A program made the translations under genes and the position numbers. 64,000 nucleotides of DNA. It comes from Glycomyces tenuis DSM 44171. Its GTDB lineage: Bacteria; Actinomycetota; Actinomycetes; Mycobacteriales; Micromonosporaceae. The notes below the pieces were generated by a model. It made no database searches, was not told the origin of the DNA, and was given only the letters and a program-made list of their open reading frames with translations. Shown here in pieces: positions 35,411-43,971 of this stretch (the first letter of the stretch is position 1; the number at the start of each line of letters is the position of its first letter). Where the stretch lies: assembly GCF_000427885.1 (NCBI RefSeq), contig NZ_ATYW01000001.1, positions 364,699 through 428,698 on the forward strand. Direction: 5' to 3'.

Positions 35411-35928
35411 GCGTGACCGAACCGACACAGCGAATCGACCGGCGCGGGGCCCGGGGGATCGTGATCGACGAGCAGGACCACGTCCTGTTCATCGGCCGGT
35501 CCGCGACGGCCGAGCGGCCCGCGGGCTGGCTCCTGCCCGGCGGCGGCATCGACCCCGGCGAGTCGATGGCCGAGGCCGCCGCCCGCGAGCTGTTCGAGGA
35601 GACCGGCCTGCGCGTCGCCCCCGCCGAGCTCATCGGCCCGGTCGCCCGCCAGCTCTACCGCGGTCGGCGCGAGGACCGCCCGTGGACCCAGCAGAACCAC
35701 TTCTTCTTCACCCGCGCCGAACGCTTCGAGCCGCGCAACTGCGGCGGCGACGCCTACGAGCAGGACCTCGAGTTCCAGTGGGTCGCCGTCGACGACTTCG
35801 CCGCGACCGAGGGCCTCGACCGCATCGACGGCCTGCTCGGCCTGGTCAAGCGGCTCGTCAGTGGCGACATCCCCGCCGAACCGGTCGAACTCGACCCCAC
35901 CGGCCGCCGAAGCGAAGCCGCCGAATGA
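35407..35928 (+). CDS. Nudix hydrolase (third tandem copy)
   Basis: A 173-residue Nudix enzyme with an intact box (GGGIDPGESMAEAAAR then ELFEETGL). It is more diverged than the first two but has the same length and order. ATG 35407 lies six bases after GATACT (35395-35400), and the ATG overlaps the TGA of the second copy, so it could be read from its own leaderless mRNA or by coupling. Substrate unknown. Confidence 0.92.
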   Translation: MSVTEPTQRIDRRGARGIVIDEQDHVLFIGRSATAERPAGWLLPGGGIDPGESMAEAAARELFEETGLRVAPAELIGPVARQLYRGRREDRPWTQQNHFFFTRAERFEPRNCGGDAYEQDLEFQWVAVDDFAATEGLDRIDGLLGLVKRLVSGDIPAEPVELDPTGRRSEAAE

Positions 35929-35980
35929 GCATCGAGACCGAGACCGGCGCCGCTTGAAGTCGAGTGATTCCCCAGCGTAG

Positions 35981-36000
35981 TGTTGTAGTATTATCTCTAC
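35981..36000 (+). promoter_or_regulatory. Leaderless promoter and small dyad of the HicA-like gene
   Basis: TATTAT at 35989-35994 stands six bases before ATG 36001, a near-ideal -10 element. TGTAG and CTACA flank it as a short inverted repeat (TGTAGTATTATCTCTACA), which could be the operator for autoregulation by the HTH partner. Confidence 0.65.
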
Positions 36001-36240
36001 ATGCCGAAGCGCCCCAATAAGGACATCCGGGCGGCAATCGAGTACTTGGAGGCGGCGGGCTGGTTCATCGAGAAGGCGGACGGGCACGCATGGGGGCGTG
36101 CGTACTGCCCGGGAGGGCGCGACGGCTGTCGTCCACCGACGTCCATATGGTCGACACCGAGGTCGGCCGAAGGCCACGCAAGGCGTCTTCGGCGCCTTGC
36201 CGACCAATGTCCGCATGGCTTCGCATCGGAGGATGAGTAA
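36001..36240 (+). CDS. HicA-like small protein
   Basis: A 79-residue basic protein. It begins KRPNKDIRAAIEYLEAAGW, the helix-strand start of HicA-type mRNA interferases, and continues GHAWGRAYCPGG, in which a His-containing strand sits where HicA has its catalytic histidine. The Cys-rich stretch (YCPGGRDGC, QCPHG) and the C-terminal SAEGHARRLRRLADQC helix are not typical of standard HicA. I recall a family of actinobacterial small proteins with the same layout. It is leaderless (TATTAT six bases upstream) and followed 13 bp later by an HTH protein, the order toxin then antitoxin as in hicAB. Toxicity is a guess. Confidence 0.6.
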   Translation: MPKRPNKDIRAAIEYLEAAGWFIEKADGHAWGRAYCPGGRDGCRPPTSIWSTPRSAEGHARRLRRLADQCPHGFASEDE

Positions 36241-36253
36241 GGAGGCTGAGCTC

Positions 36254-37129
36254 ATGACCGTCTACGCTTTCGAGCTGCGGTTCTCGGCTCCGGCCGGGCA
36301 CGAGGTCATAGATGCCTTGTACGAAGCCGGTTGGGACGACGCCGTGGTCTCGTTCGATCCGGAGGCCGGTGGTGAAGGGACCGCGATGTTCGACCGGGAG
36401 GCCGCTTCGGCCGTCACAGCGGTGGCATCGGCCATCGCCCAGGGGCGCGGCGCCGGTGTCGAACTCACCGGCGTCACCGAAGACCTGGTCACCCTGAAGG
36501 AGATCGCCGAACGCACTGGCAGGAGTTTCGCGTCTGCGGATCACTGGGCGGTGGGGCGGCGCGGCCCAGGCGGATTTCCGGCACCTCGGATCCCCCGGGC
36601 GAGAGTCAGCCTGTATTCGTGGGCCGAGGTGGCGGTATGGCTGCACGAACACGGTCTTGCGCGCGTTTCGCCGGCTGATGTGGAGATCGCCCGCGTCTGC
36701 GAGGTGGCCGATTCGATGATTCGGGCGCATCGTCTCCAGGCCGGTCTGCCCGAACGGGACCGCCGCGAGTTGTGCCGGGCGGTCGCCTTATGCGTTCGGC
36801 CGGCCGCTGAAACGGAGCGGGAGGCGCGGGCCGGAGCCCGCGCCTCCCGTGGCGTTCGCTCAGACTTCGCCTTCGGTGCGGTCGCCGGACCAGTCGGTGT
36901 GGAAGACGCCCTCGCGGTCGACGCGCTTGTAGGTGTGGGCGCCGAAGAAGTCCCGCTGGCCCTGGATCAGGGCCGCCGGGAGGCGCTTGGAGCGCAGGCC
37001 GTCGTAGTAGGCCAGCGCCGCCGAGAAGCCCGGCGTCGGGATGCCGGCCTGCACCGCGGCGGCGACGACGCGGCGCCACGCGTCCTGCGCCTCGGTCACG
37101 ATCCGGGTGAACTCGGGGGCGGCCAGTAG
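36254..37129 (+). CDS. HTH-domain protein paired with the HicA-like gene
   Basis: A protein of up to 291 residues. The N terminus (MTVYAFELRFSAPAGHEVID, then a helix-rich segment DREAASAVTAVASAIAQ) is HicB-like in outline. It is followed by a helix-turn-helix of the MerR/AlpA type (LVTLKEIAERTGRSFASADH and RRGPGGFPAPRI, SWAEVAVWLHEHG). AAGGAGG precedes ATG 36254. The coding signal is strong to about 36810. Beyond that the frame runs through gnd's terminator stem and 270 bp antisense into gnd before a stop. The tail may be a read-through extension after loss of a stop codon. It is the likely antitoxin or repressor of the pair. Confidence 0.6.
   Translation: MTVYAFELRFSAPAGHEVIDALYEAGWDDAVVSFDPEAGGEGTAMFDREAASAVTAVASAIAQGRGAGVELTGVTEDLVTLKEIAERTGRSFASADHWAVGRRGPGGFPAPRIPRARVSLYSWAEVAVWLHEHGLARVSPADVEIARVCEVADSMIRAHRLQAGLPERDRRELCRAVALCVRPAAETEREARAGARASRGVRSDFAFGAVAGPVGVEDALAVDALVGVGAEEVPLALDQGRREALGAQAVVVGQRRREARRRDAGLHRGGDDAAPRVLRLGHDPGELGGGQ
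36818..36849 (-). terminator. gnd terminator hairpin
   Basis: A 14-bp perfect stem (36818-36831 with 36836-36849; CGGGAGGCGCGGGC and complement) with a CGGA loop, just after the gnd stop on the minus strand. It lies inside the plus-strand frame of the HTH gene. Confidence 0.85.
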
Positions 37130-38290
37130 GGTCGGCAGCTCGGGGTTCTCGCGCCACGCGGCGGTGATCTTGTCCAGGAAGCGCGCCCGGATGATGCACC
37201 CGGCCCGCCACAGCGCCGCGCACGAGCCGAGCTCGATGTCCCAGCCGTACTCCTCGCTGGCGGCGGCGATCTGGTCGAAGCCCTGGGCGTAGGCGACGAT
37301 CTTCGAGGCGTACAGCGCCTGGCGGACGTCGTCGACGAAGCTCTCGGGCAGGTCGATCTTCCCGTCCGGGCCGGTCAGGACGCCGACGGCGCCTTCGCGC
37401 TGCTTGGCGCCGCTGGAGAGGGCCCGCGCGAACGTGGCCTCGGCGATGCCGGTGACCGGGACGCCGAGGTCGAGGGCGTTCTGCACGGTCCAGCGCCCGG
37501 TGCCCTTCTGCCCGGCCTGGTCGAGGATGACGTCGACCAGGGGCTTGCCGGTGGCCGCGTCGGTGTGCCCGAGGACTTCGGCGGTGACTTCGATGAGGTA
37601 GGAGTCGAGGTCGCCCGAGTTCCACTCGGCGAAGATCTTCGCGAGCTCCGAGGGCTCGATGCCCAGGCCGCGGCGCAGCAGGTCGTAGGCCTCGCCGATG
37701 AGCTGCATGTCGGAGTACTCGATGCCGTTGTGCACCATCTTGACGAAGTGCCCGGCGCCGTCGGGGCCGAGCCTCGTGCAGCACGGCGTGCCGTCGGGGG
37801 CCTTGGCGGCGATGGCCTCCAGGATCGGGCCGAGGCTCTCGTAGGACTCCGCGGAGCCGCCGGGCATGATCGCGGGGCCGAGCAGCGCGCCCTCCTCGCC
37901 GCCGGAGACGCCGGTGCCGACGAAGTGGATGCCCCTGTCGCGCAGGGCGGCCTCGCGGCGCCGGGTGTTCTCGAAGTGGGCGTTGCCGCCGTCGATGATC
38001 ATGTCGCCGGGCTCCATCAGCTCGGCGAGCGAGTCGATGACGGCGTCGGTGGCCTTGCCGGCCTGCACCATGATCATGGCCTTGCGGGGCCGCTTCAGCG
38101 AGGCCACGAAGTCGGCGAGCTCCTCGGAGGGCACGAAGTCGCCCTCGTCGCCGTGCTCGTCGATGAGTTCGGTGGTCTTGGCGTAGGTGCGGTTGTAGAC
38201 CGCGACGGTGAAGCCGTGGCGGGCGAAGTTGCGGGCGAGGTTCGAGCCCATGACGGCCAGCCCGACCACTCCGATGTCGGCGGTGCTCAT
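36860..38290 (-). CDS. gnd: 6-phosphogluconate dehydrogenase, decarboxylating
   Basis: A 476-residue enzyme of the long, dimeric type that oxidises 6-phosphogluconate to ribulose 5-phosphate and makes NADPH. The Rossmann motif is GLAVMGSNLARN and the NADP-specific arginine lies in YNRTYAKT. The catalytic lysine and nearby residues are in GHFVKMVHNGIEY. IIDGGNAHF and SGGEEGA are also conserved. TAGGGAGA precedes ATG 38290. It converges with the HTH gene with a 270-bp overlap, and its own hairpin terminator follows the stop. Confidence 0.96.
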   Translation of the reverse strand: MSTADIGVVGLAVMGSNLARNFARHGFTVAVYNRTYAKTTELIDEHGDEGDFVPSEELADFVASLKRPRKAMIMVQAGKATDAVIDSLAELMEPGDMIIDGGNAHFENTRRREAALRDRGIHFVGTGVSGGEEGALLGPAIMPGGSAESYESLGPILEAIAAKAPDGTPCCTRLGPDGAGHFVKMVHNGIEYSDMQLIGEAYDLLRRGLGIEPSELAKIFAEWNSGDLDSYLIEVTAEVLGHTDAATGKPLVDVILDQAGQKGTGRWTVQNALDLGVPVTGIAEATFARALSSGAKQREGAVGVLTGPDGKIDLPESFVDDVRQALYASKIVAYAQGFDQIAAASEEYGWDIELGSCAALWRAGCIIRARFLDKITAAWRENPELPTLLAAPEFTRIVTEAQDAWRRVVAAAVQAGIPTPGFSAALAYYDGLRSKRLPAALIQGQRDFFGAHTYKRVDREGVFHTDWSGDRTEGEV

Positions 38291-38499
38291 GCCTTATCTC
38301 CCTACTGTGTCGAGCGGCCCTCGGCGACGCCTGCGGAGCCGTCAATCGGTACGGCGTGTGTCCCCGTGATTCTCGCGGAGCCGCCTCGCGGTGGCGCCGC
38401 CACGGCACATCGTATCCACGCTGCGGGATCGGCTCGGCCCCGCCGATGACACGGCCCCGACTGCGGACGGCTCGCCCGCCCGGGGCTTAGGCTGGGGGC

Positions 38500-39867
38500 G
38501 TGCAGTATTACGACTCAGTGCTCGACCTCATCGGCGACACCCCGCTGGTGCGGCTGGGCTCGGTCACCGACGGGGTGGCCGCCACGGTGCTCGCGAAGGT
38601 CGAGTACCTCAACCCGGGCGGTTCGGTCAAGGACCGCATCGCCCGGCGCATGATCGACGAGGCCGAGGCCTCCGGGGCCCTGAAGCCGGGCGGGACGATC
38701 GTGGAGCCGACGAGCGGCAACACCGGCGTCGGCCTGGCGATGGTGGCCCAGCGGCGCGGCTACCGGTGCGTGTTCGTCTGCCCCGACAAGGTCTCCGAGG
38801 ACAAGCGGAACGTGCTCAAGGCCTACGGCGCCGAGGTCGTGGTGTGCCCCACCGCGGTCGACCCGGAGGACCCGCGCTCCTACTACAAGGTCTCCGACCG
38901 GCTCTTGACCGAGATCGAGGGCTCGTGGAAGCCCGACCAGTACTCGAACCCGGCGAACCCGGCCTCGCACTACCACCAGACCGGACCGGAGCTGTGGGCG
39001 CAGACCGAGGGCCGCATCACGCACTTCGTGGCGGGGATCGGCACGGGCGGGACGATCACCGGCACCGGCAAGTACCTCAAGGAGGTCTCCGGCGGCGCGG
39101 TCAGGATCGTCGGCGCCGACCCCGAAGGATCGGTCTACTCAGGAGGGACCGGCCGCCCGTACCTGGTGGAGGGCGTCGGCGAGGACTTCTGGCCCGAGAA
39201 CTACGACGCGGGCCTGCCCGACGAGATCGTGGAGGTCACCGACGCCGAGGCGTTCGAGATGACCCGGCGCCTCGCCCGCGAGGAGGGCCTGCTGGTGGGC
39301 GGCTCGTCGGGGATGGCCGTGGTCGGCGCGATCGAGGTCGCCCGCAAGGCCACGCCCGAGGCGGTGATCGTGGTGATCCTGCCCGACGGCGGGCGCGGCT
39401 ACCTCTCGAAGATCTTCAACGACGGGTGGATGACCGAGTTCGGCTTCATGGGCGCGGGCAAGGGCGACACGACCGTCGCCGAGGTCCTGGCCGCCAAGGA
39501 CGGCGAGATTCCCGAGCTGGTCCACGTGCACCCCAACGACACCGTGCGCGAGGCGATCGACATCATGCGCCAATACGGGGTCAGCCAGATGCCGGTGCTC
39601 AAGGCCGAGCCGCCGGTGATGAGCGGCGAGGTCGCCGGGGCGGTGGCCGAGCGGCACTTGATGGACGCGCTGTTCAAGGGCGAGGCGACGCTGCACGACC
39701 CGATCGAGGGGCACGTCGGCGGGCCGCTGCCCACGATCGGCAGCGGCGAGCGGGTCGAGCGGGCGGTCGAGGTGCTCCAGGACCACGACGCGCTCATGGT
39801 CTTCGCCGAGGGCAAGCCGACCGGGGTGCTGACGCGGCAGGACCTCCTCGGCTACGTCGAAAGGTGA
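38500..39867 (+). CDS. Cystathionine beta-synthase (PLP enzyme with C-terminal CBS pair)
   Basis: A 455-residue fold-type II PLP enzyme. The PLP lysine is Lys44 in LNPGGSVKDRIA; PTSGNTGVGLAM and GIGTGGTITG bind the cofactor. A C-terminal pair of CBS modules starts at about 325 (VLAAKDGEIPELVHVHPNDTV). Such proteins condense serine and homocysteine to cystathionine, the first step of reverse transsulfuration; the CBS pair makes this more likely than cysteine synthase. GTG 38500 stands six bases after TAGGCT (leaderless). Divergent from gnd. metE in the same window makes a methionine-homocysteine link plausible. Confidence 0.92.
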   Translation: MQYYDSVLDLIGDTPLVRLGSVTDGVAATVLAKVEYLNPGGSVKDRIARRMIDEAEASGALKPGGTIVEPTSGNTGVGLAMVAQRRGYRCVFVCPDKVSEDKRNVLKAYGAEVVVCPTAVDPEDPRSYYKVSDRLLTEIEGSWKPDQYSNPANPASHYHQTGPELWAQTEGRITHFVAGIGTGGTITGTGKYLKEVSGGAVRIVGADPEGSVYSGGTGRPYLVEGVGEDFWPENYDAGLPDEIVEVTDAEAFEMTRRLAREEGLLVGGSSGMAVVGAIEVARKATPEAVIVVILPDGGRGYLSKIFNDGWMTEFGFMGAGKGDTTVAEVLAAKDGEIPELVHVHPNDTVREAIDIMRQYGVSQMPVLKAEPPVMSGEVAGAVAERHLMDALFKGEATLHDPIEGHVGGPLPTIGSGERVERAVEVLQDHDALMVFAEGKPTGVLTRQDLLGYVER

Positions 39868-39942
39868 TACAAGCGTCACCGAATCGGCGACACGCCGGCT
39901 GAAAGACGAGGGCTCGCACGGGAAGTCGCTTAACCTCCGGCC

Positions 39943-40815
39943 ATGCCGAAAACTCCCCATGAGGCGCTGCACCACATCTTCCGTGAGGACCCCGATCTGG
40001 TCCGGCGGGCGCTCAAGGAATGCCTGGACGAGGACTTCCCCGCTTTCCGGAGCGTCGCCGTCATCGACTCCGACCTGACCGAGATCAAGGCCATCGCCCG
40101 CGAGGTGGACACGGCGCTGATGGTCGAGACCGACGAGGGCGCCGAGATCCTCGTCATCGAACCGCAGTCCACGCCGCCCACGCAGGCCAAGCAGCGGGCC
40201 TGGCACTGGTACCTGTCGTACTTCGAGGCCTATTTCGACGTGCCGTCCACCCTGATCATCCTCACGGCCGAGAAGGCCACGGCCGCGACTTGCCGGAAGC
40301 CGATGACGCTCGGGCCGGAGCGGCGGGCCTCGGCCACCGTCCACCCGTTCGTCATCGGCCCCGACAACACGCCGTTCATCACCGACCCGGCTCAAGCCGA
40401 CGACATCATGCTGGCGGTGATGGCGGCGCTGGCCCATCGCAAGAACCCCGAGATCAACACGGCGCTCGACACGCTCGCCGAGGCACTCGACGGCATCGAG
40501 ATCGAATCCGCCGAGTTCTTCGCCCATTACGTCGAGGTCGGCCTCGGTGAAGGTAGCGCATACGATCACTGGAAAGGCATAATCATGACCATGACCTACC
40601 CGTTCGCCTCCAAACTCCGCGACGAGCTCGAGGCCCGCGGCCGCGTTCAAGGGCGAGCGGAGACCTTGTTCGAGCTGCTCGCCGCCCGCGGCATCGAGCT
40701 CAGCGAGCCGCAGCGCGAACTCGTGTCGACCTGCGAGGACGAGACGACCTTCTTCCTGTGGGTCCACCGGAGTCTGACCGCCGAGAGCGCGGAGGACGTC
40801 TTCGGCGAAGAGTGA
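39943..40815 (+). CDS. Rpn-like putative nuclease (PD-(D/E)XK fold)
   Basis: A 290-residue protein resembling the Rpn/PD-(D/E)XK family that is frequent in actinobacteria. Candidate active-site residues are Asp56 (VDTALMV), Glu73 and Gln75 (LVIEPQ), and Lys83 followed by an AWHWYLSYFEAY helix. The C-terminal half is a helical region with FELLAARGIELSEPQRELV. ATG 39943 lies six bases after TAACCT, a leaderless layout. Related E. coli Rpn proteins promote recA-independent recombination. Family is inferred from motif order. Function in this organism unknown. Confidence 0.6.
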   Translation: MPKTPHEALHHIFREDPDLVRRALKECLDEDFPAFRSVAVIDSDLTEIKAIAREVDTALMVETDEGAEILVIEPQSTPPTQAKQRAWHWYLSYFEAYFDVPSTLIILTAEKATAATCRKPMTLGPERRASATVHPFVIGPDNTPFITDPAQADDIMLAVMAALAHRKNPEINTALDTLAEALDGIEIESAEFFAHYVEVGLGEGSAYDHWKGIIMTMTYPFASKLRDELEARGRVQGRAETLFELLAARGIELSEPQRELVSTCEDETTFFLWVHRSLTAESAEDVFGEE

Positions 40816-41000
40816 GGACACGCCGAGCGGTGACGAAATGGTGAGCAGTCCGTACTGATGGCGGCCGCCCTGCCGTGGGAGCGTTGGGCAAATCGGGCGA
40901 GAGGGAATTATCCGCTCCGAAGGGCTTGACATCGCATCGCTGTATGGACAACCATGATTGTAATTTCTGTAAGGGATGTTTACGAATCATGGAGGGCGCC

Positions 41001-42200
41001 TTGAACCGCATCCGAAGAGCGGCGCTGATCGCCGCCTCCGCCCTGGTGGCCGCGGCCGCCGCGGCCGTCCCGATCGCCTTCGCCACGGGCGCCTCCGCGC
41101 AGGCCGCGTGCGAGGGCGCCCCCTGGCAGTCCAGCGAGGTCTACACCGGCGGCGACCTGGTCAGCCACGACGACCACGAGTACCGCGCCAAATGGTGGAC
41201 CACCGGCGAAGAGCCCGGCACCACCGGCGAATGGGGCGTGTGGGAGTCCCTCGGCGCCTGCGACGGCGCCGGCGAACCGACCGACGAGCCCACCACCGAC
41301 GAGCCCACGGACGAACCCACCGACCCGCCGGGAGGCGAGGCCGGCGCGGACACCCTCACCGGCTACTGGCACAACTTCGAGAACGGCTCGGGCACGATGC
41401 ACCTCTCGGAGGTCCCCGCCGAGTACGACATCATCGCCGTGACCTTCGCCGAGGCCGTCGCCAGCCCCGTCGGCGCCGTCGACTTCACCCTCGACCCGGT
41501 CCTGAACTACTCCGAGGCCGACTTCAAGGCCGACATCGCCGCCGTCCAGGCCGAAGGCCGCGAGGTCGTCATCTCCGTCGGCGGCGAGCGGGGCAACGTC
41601 ACCATCAACGACACCGCGAGCGCGAACGCCTTCGCCGACTCGATCCTGTCCCTGATGGACGAATACGGCTTCGACGGCGTCGACATCGACCTCGAACACG
41701 GCATCGACGCCGGGGCCCTGGAGACCGCGATGCGCCGCATCCACGCCTCCGCCGGCCCCGACCTGGTCTACACGATGGCCCCCCAGACCATCGATTTCCA
41801 GTACACCAGCGGCGGCTACCGCGAGCTCGCGGTCAACACCAAGGACATCCTGACCATCGTCAACATGCAGTACTACAACTCCGGCACCATGCTCGGATGC
41901 GACGGCCAGGTCTACGGCCAGGGCGACATCGACTTCATCACCGCCCAGGCGTGCATCCAGCTCGAAGCCGGACTCGCGCCCGGCCAGGTCGGCCTCGGCC
42001 TGCCGGCCGTCCCGAGCGCCGCCGGCAGCGGCTACGTTGACCCGTCGATGGTCAACGACGCCCTCGCGTGCATGGAGACGCTCCAGCGCTGCGGCGACTT
42101 CGTCCCCGATCAGGCCTACCCGGGCATGGGCGGGGCGATGACGTGGTCGATCAACTGGGACGCCACGAGCGGCTACGACTTCGCCAACACCGTCGGCTGA
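41001..42200 (+). CDS. Secreted GH18 chitinase with CBM5/12 module
   Basis: A 399-residue secreted enzyme. The signal peptide (RRAALIAASALVAAAAAAV) ends near residue 35. A CBM5/12 carbohydrate-binding module covers about 37-88 (PWQSSEVYTGGDLVSH, KWWTTGEEPGTTGEWGVWE). A Thr/Asp/Glu/Pro linker leads to a GH18 catalytic domain with D225-G-V-D-I-D-L-E232, the DXXDXDXE motif whose glutamate is the acid. It should cleave chitin outside the cell. TTG 41001 is chosen because GGAGGG lies 4 bases before it; ATG 40989 is an alternative. TATGGACAACCAT upstream may be a regulatory dyad. Confidence 0.94.
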   Translation: MNRIRRAALIAASALVAAAAAAVPIAFATGASAQAACEGAPWQSSEVYTGGDLVSHDDHEYRAKWWTTGEEPGTTGEWGVWESLGACDGAGEPTDEPTTDEPTDEPTDPPGGEAGADTLTGYWHNFENGSGTMHLSEVPAEYDIIAVTFAEAVASPVGAVDFTLDPVLNYSEADFKADIAAVQAEGREVVISVGGERGNVTINDTASANAFADSILSLMDEYGFDGVDIDLEHGIDAGALETAMRRIHASAGPDLVYTMAPQTIDFQYTSGGYRELAVNTKDILTIVNMQYYNSGTMLGCDGQVYGQGDIDFITAQACIQLEAGLAPGQVGLGLPAVPSAAGSGYVDPSMVNDALACMETLQRCGDFVPDQAYPGMGGAMTWSINWDATSGYDFANTVG

Positions 42201-42224
42201 CCGCCGACGCCTTCCCCCGCAGGT

Positions 42225-42257
42225 GGACCGGCCCCGCTCGACGAGCGGGGCCGGTCC
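42225..42257. terminator. Bidirectional terminator between chitinase and MHYT gene
   Basis: A 16-bp perfect inverted repeat (42225-42240, GGACCGGCCCCGCTCG; 42242-42257) with a one-base centre between convergent genes. Confidence 0.85.
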
Positions 42258-42300
42258 CGTGCGCGGCGGACCCCCCTTTTCCGCCGCGGCCGGACCGGGC

Positions 42301-43089
42301 TCAGCGAGCCCGGCCCGTCGACGGACCCATCTCGTGCTCGATCGCCGTCAGCCGCTCCTCTGTCCGCAACTCCTCGGCTGTCGGGACGGTGACCACCGTG
42401 AAGATCAGGAGCAGCAGCACGATCGCCGTCAAGGTCGCCATCGGGAAGATCAGCTCGATCGAGTGCACGCCGTGGATCTCCTCGCTGATGGTCCCGCCGA
42501 CTCGCACCCCCATCATCGCCGTGTAGTGCATGAGGTTGACCGCCAAGGCCATCACGGCCGCGGCCAGCCACATCGACACGGTCCGCTCCAGCCGCCACGC
42601 CATCCACAGCGCCACCGTGGTCGCCACGACCGCGATCGCCACCGAGGCGATCATGTACGAGGTCTCGTCGCTCATCTCGACGTCGGCGCTGATGGCCGCC
42701 ATGCCGGTGTAGTGCATGGCCGCCACGCCGACACCGGTGAGCGGACCGGCCACGAGCAGTTTCGGCACCGAGTAGCGGCCCAGCCCGATGACCAGCAGCC
42801 CGCAGGCGACCACGGCGACGGCGATGAGCGCGCTGAGCGCGGTCAGGGCCGGGGAGTAGAGCAGCTCGGCGTCGACGACGTTGAAACCGAGCATGGCCAC
42901 GAAGTGCATGGTCCAGATGCCGGGGCCGCCGATGGCGAAGGCGGCCAGGCACAGCCACAGGGCCCGGCGTCCCGCCTCCTCCTGGCGGCGGGCGTGGCGG
43001 GCCACGAGCAGTCCGAGGGCGGACCCGGTCATGGAGACCAGGAACCCGATCGGGAGCGTGATGTATCCGTAGGAGAGGTGTTCGATCAT
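42301..43089 (-). CDS. MHYT-domain membrane sensor
   Basis: A 262-residue membrane protein with seven predicted helices and the MHYT sensor motifs repeated in it: TMHFVAML, AAMHYTGM and NLMHYTAMM. The conserved Met, His and Tyr residues are proposed to bind copper and sense diatomic gases or redox changes. Only a short acidic C terminus follows, so any signalling output domain is missing. CGGAG precedes ATG 43089. Monocistronic. Standard family member; the lack of an effector domain is common in actinobacteria. Confidence 0.92.
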   Translation of the reverse strand: MIEHLSYGYITLPIGFLVSMTGSALGLLVARHARRQEEAGRRALWLCLAAFAIGGPGIWTMHFVAMLGFNVVDAELLYSPALTALSALIAVAVVACGLLVIGLGRYSVPKLLVAGPLTGVGVAAMHYTGMAAISADVEMSDETSYMIASVAIAVVATTVALWMAWRLERTVSMWLAAAVMALAVNLMHYTAMMGVRVGGTISEEIHGVHSIELIFPMATLTAIVLLLLIFTVVTVPTAEELRTEERLTAIEHEMGPSTGRAR

Positions 43090-43497
43090 ATCGGGCTCCG
43101 GGGCAACGGAAGAGGGATCGGAAAGGCTGCGTTTTGGGCGCCGGGCAGTCCCTTGAATCGTACAGCGAATAAGACCGGCGCACTATACCCGCCTTTTCTG
43201 GAATGGAGCGCTTCCATTCACCGAGAGAACGTCGCAAATGTCGCCCACATGTCGTTTTGCCAGGGAAAACACCCTGTCATAAACCGTGAAGAACGGCCCG
43301 AAAAACCACCGGCGCCGACAATGGAATAGCGCCTCGGCGACGAAGTGATGAACCGATTCCGGCCGTTCGAATTGAACCGGGCAATTGCCTTTGCGCATTT
43401 CGGTCCCCGCCGTTCGCTCCGACCGGGCCGGCCCGGTCGGCGAAGCCGGGCCGCACCGGTGCTCGCCGGGCCCCGAGCCGAGAGGTTAGGGTCCCGT
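43090..43497. other. Divergent intergenic region, no gene seen
   Basis: These 408 bp between the MHYT gene and the gene at 43498 show no convincing ORF. A 7-bp inverted repeat (GAATGGA then TCCATTC around 43202-43219) and AT-richer promoter-like stretches (TATACC near 43184, TACAGCGAAT) are present. The last 11 bases hold the TAGGGT element of the next gene. Confidence 0.5.
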
Positions 43498-43923
43498 ATG
43501 GCCATGAATGATGACGAACAGATCGTGCGCTCGGCCCTCGCCGCGCCCGCCAGACTCCCCGAGGACGTCATGGACCGGCTCGGCGACGAGCGCGTGACCG
43601 TCCTCCTCAGCGCCGCCACCGCGCTGGCGCTGCGACGCAGGTTCCAGACGCACCCCGGCCGGACCCGGATCCTCGAATTCACCGAGGCGCTCCAGGCCCG
43701 CTTCCCCGACGCCGCCCCCCTCATCAAACCCATCGTGATCGAAGCGCTGGTCGGCTTCGCCTTCGGCGAGAGCGAACTCGCCGACGGCGCCTCCCCCGAC
43801 GACCTCCGCACCGCCCTGCTCGTGCTGCCCTACGCGGTCATCTCGGAAGAGGACCTCGAAGGCGAGGACCTCGACCGCTTCGTGACCGAAGTGCTCCAGT
43901 CCGTCTACGCCTCAGAGCAGTAG
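43498..43923 (+). CDS. Conserved-looking hypothetical helical protein
   Basis: A 141-residue acidic helical protein that I do not recognise. Segments such as VTVLLSAATALALRRRFQTHP and TALLVLPYAVISEEDLEG suggest four or five helices. Strong third-position G/C bias and a TAGGGT element five bases before ATG 43498 (leaderless) support a real gene. Convergent with fumarase and separated by a hairpin terminator. No context clue to function. Confidence 0.65.
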   Translation: MAMNDDEQIVRSALAAPARLPEDVMDRLGDERVTVLLSAATALALRRRFQTHPGRTRILEFTEALQARFPDAAPLIKPIVIEALVGFAFGESELADGASPDDLRTALLVLPYAVISEEDLEGEDLDRFVTEVLQSVYASEQ

Positions 43924-43931
43924 ACGCCGAA

Positions 43932-43956
43932 GGGCCCGCCGCTTCGCGGCGGGCCC
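43932..43956. terminator. Bidirectional terminator
   Basis: GGGCCCGCCG at 43932-43941 pairs with 43947-43956 around CTTCG, between convergent genes. Confidence 0.83.
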
Positions 43957-43971
43957 CGCACGTCCGCGCGT

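Noticed and set aside
43202-43219. LacI/CebR-type operator (TGGAGCGCTTCCA)
   Set aside because: The symmetry is off by one base compared with TGGGAGCGCTCCCA-type sites and no sugar gene is next to it.
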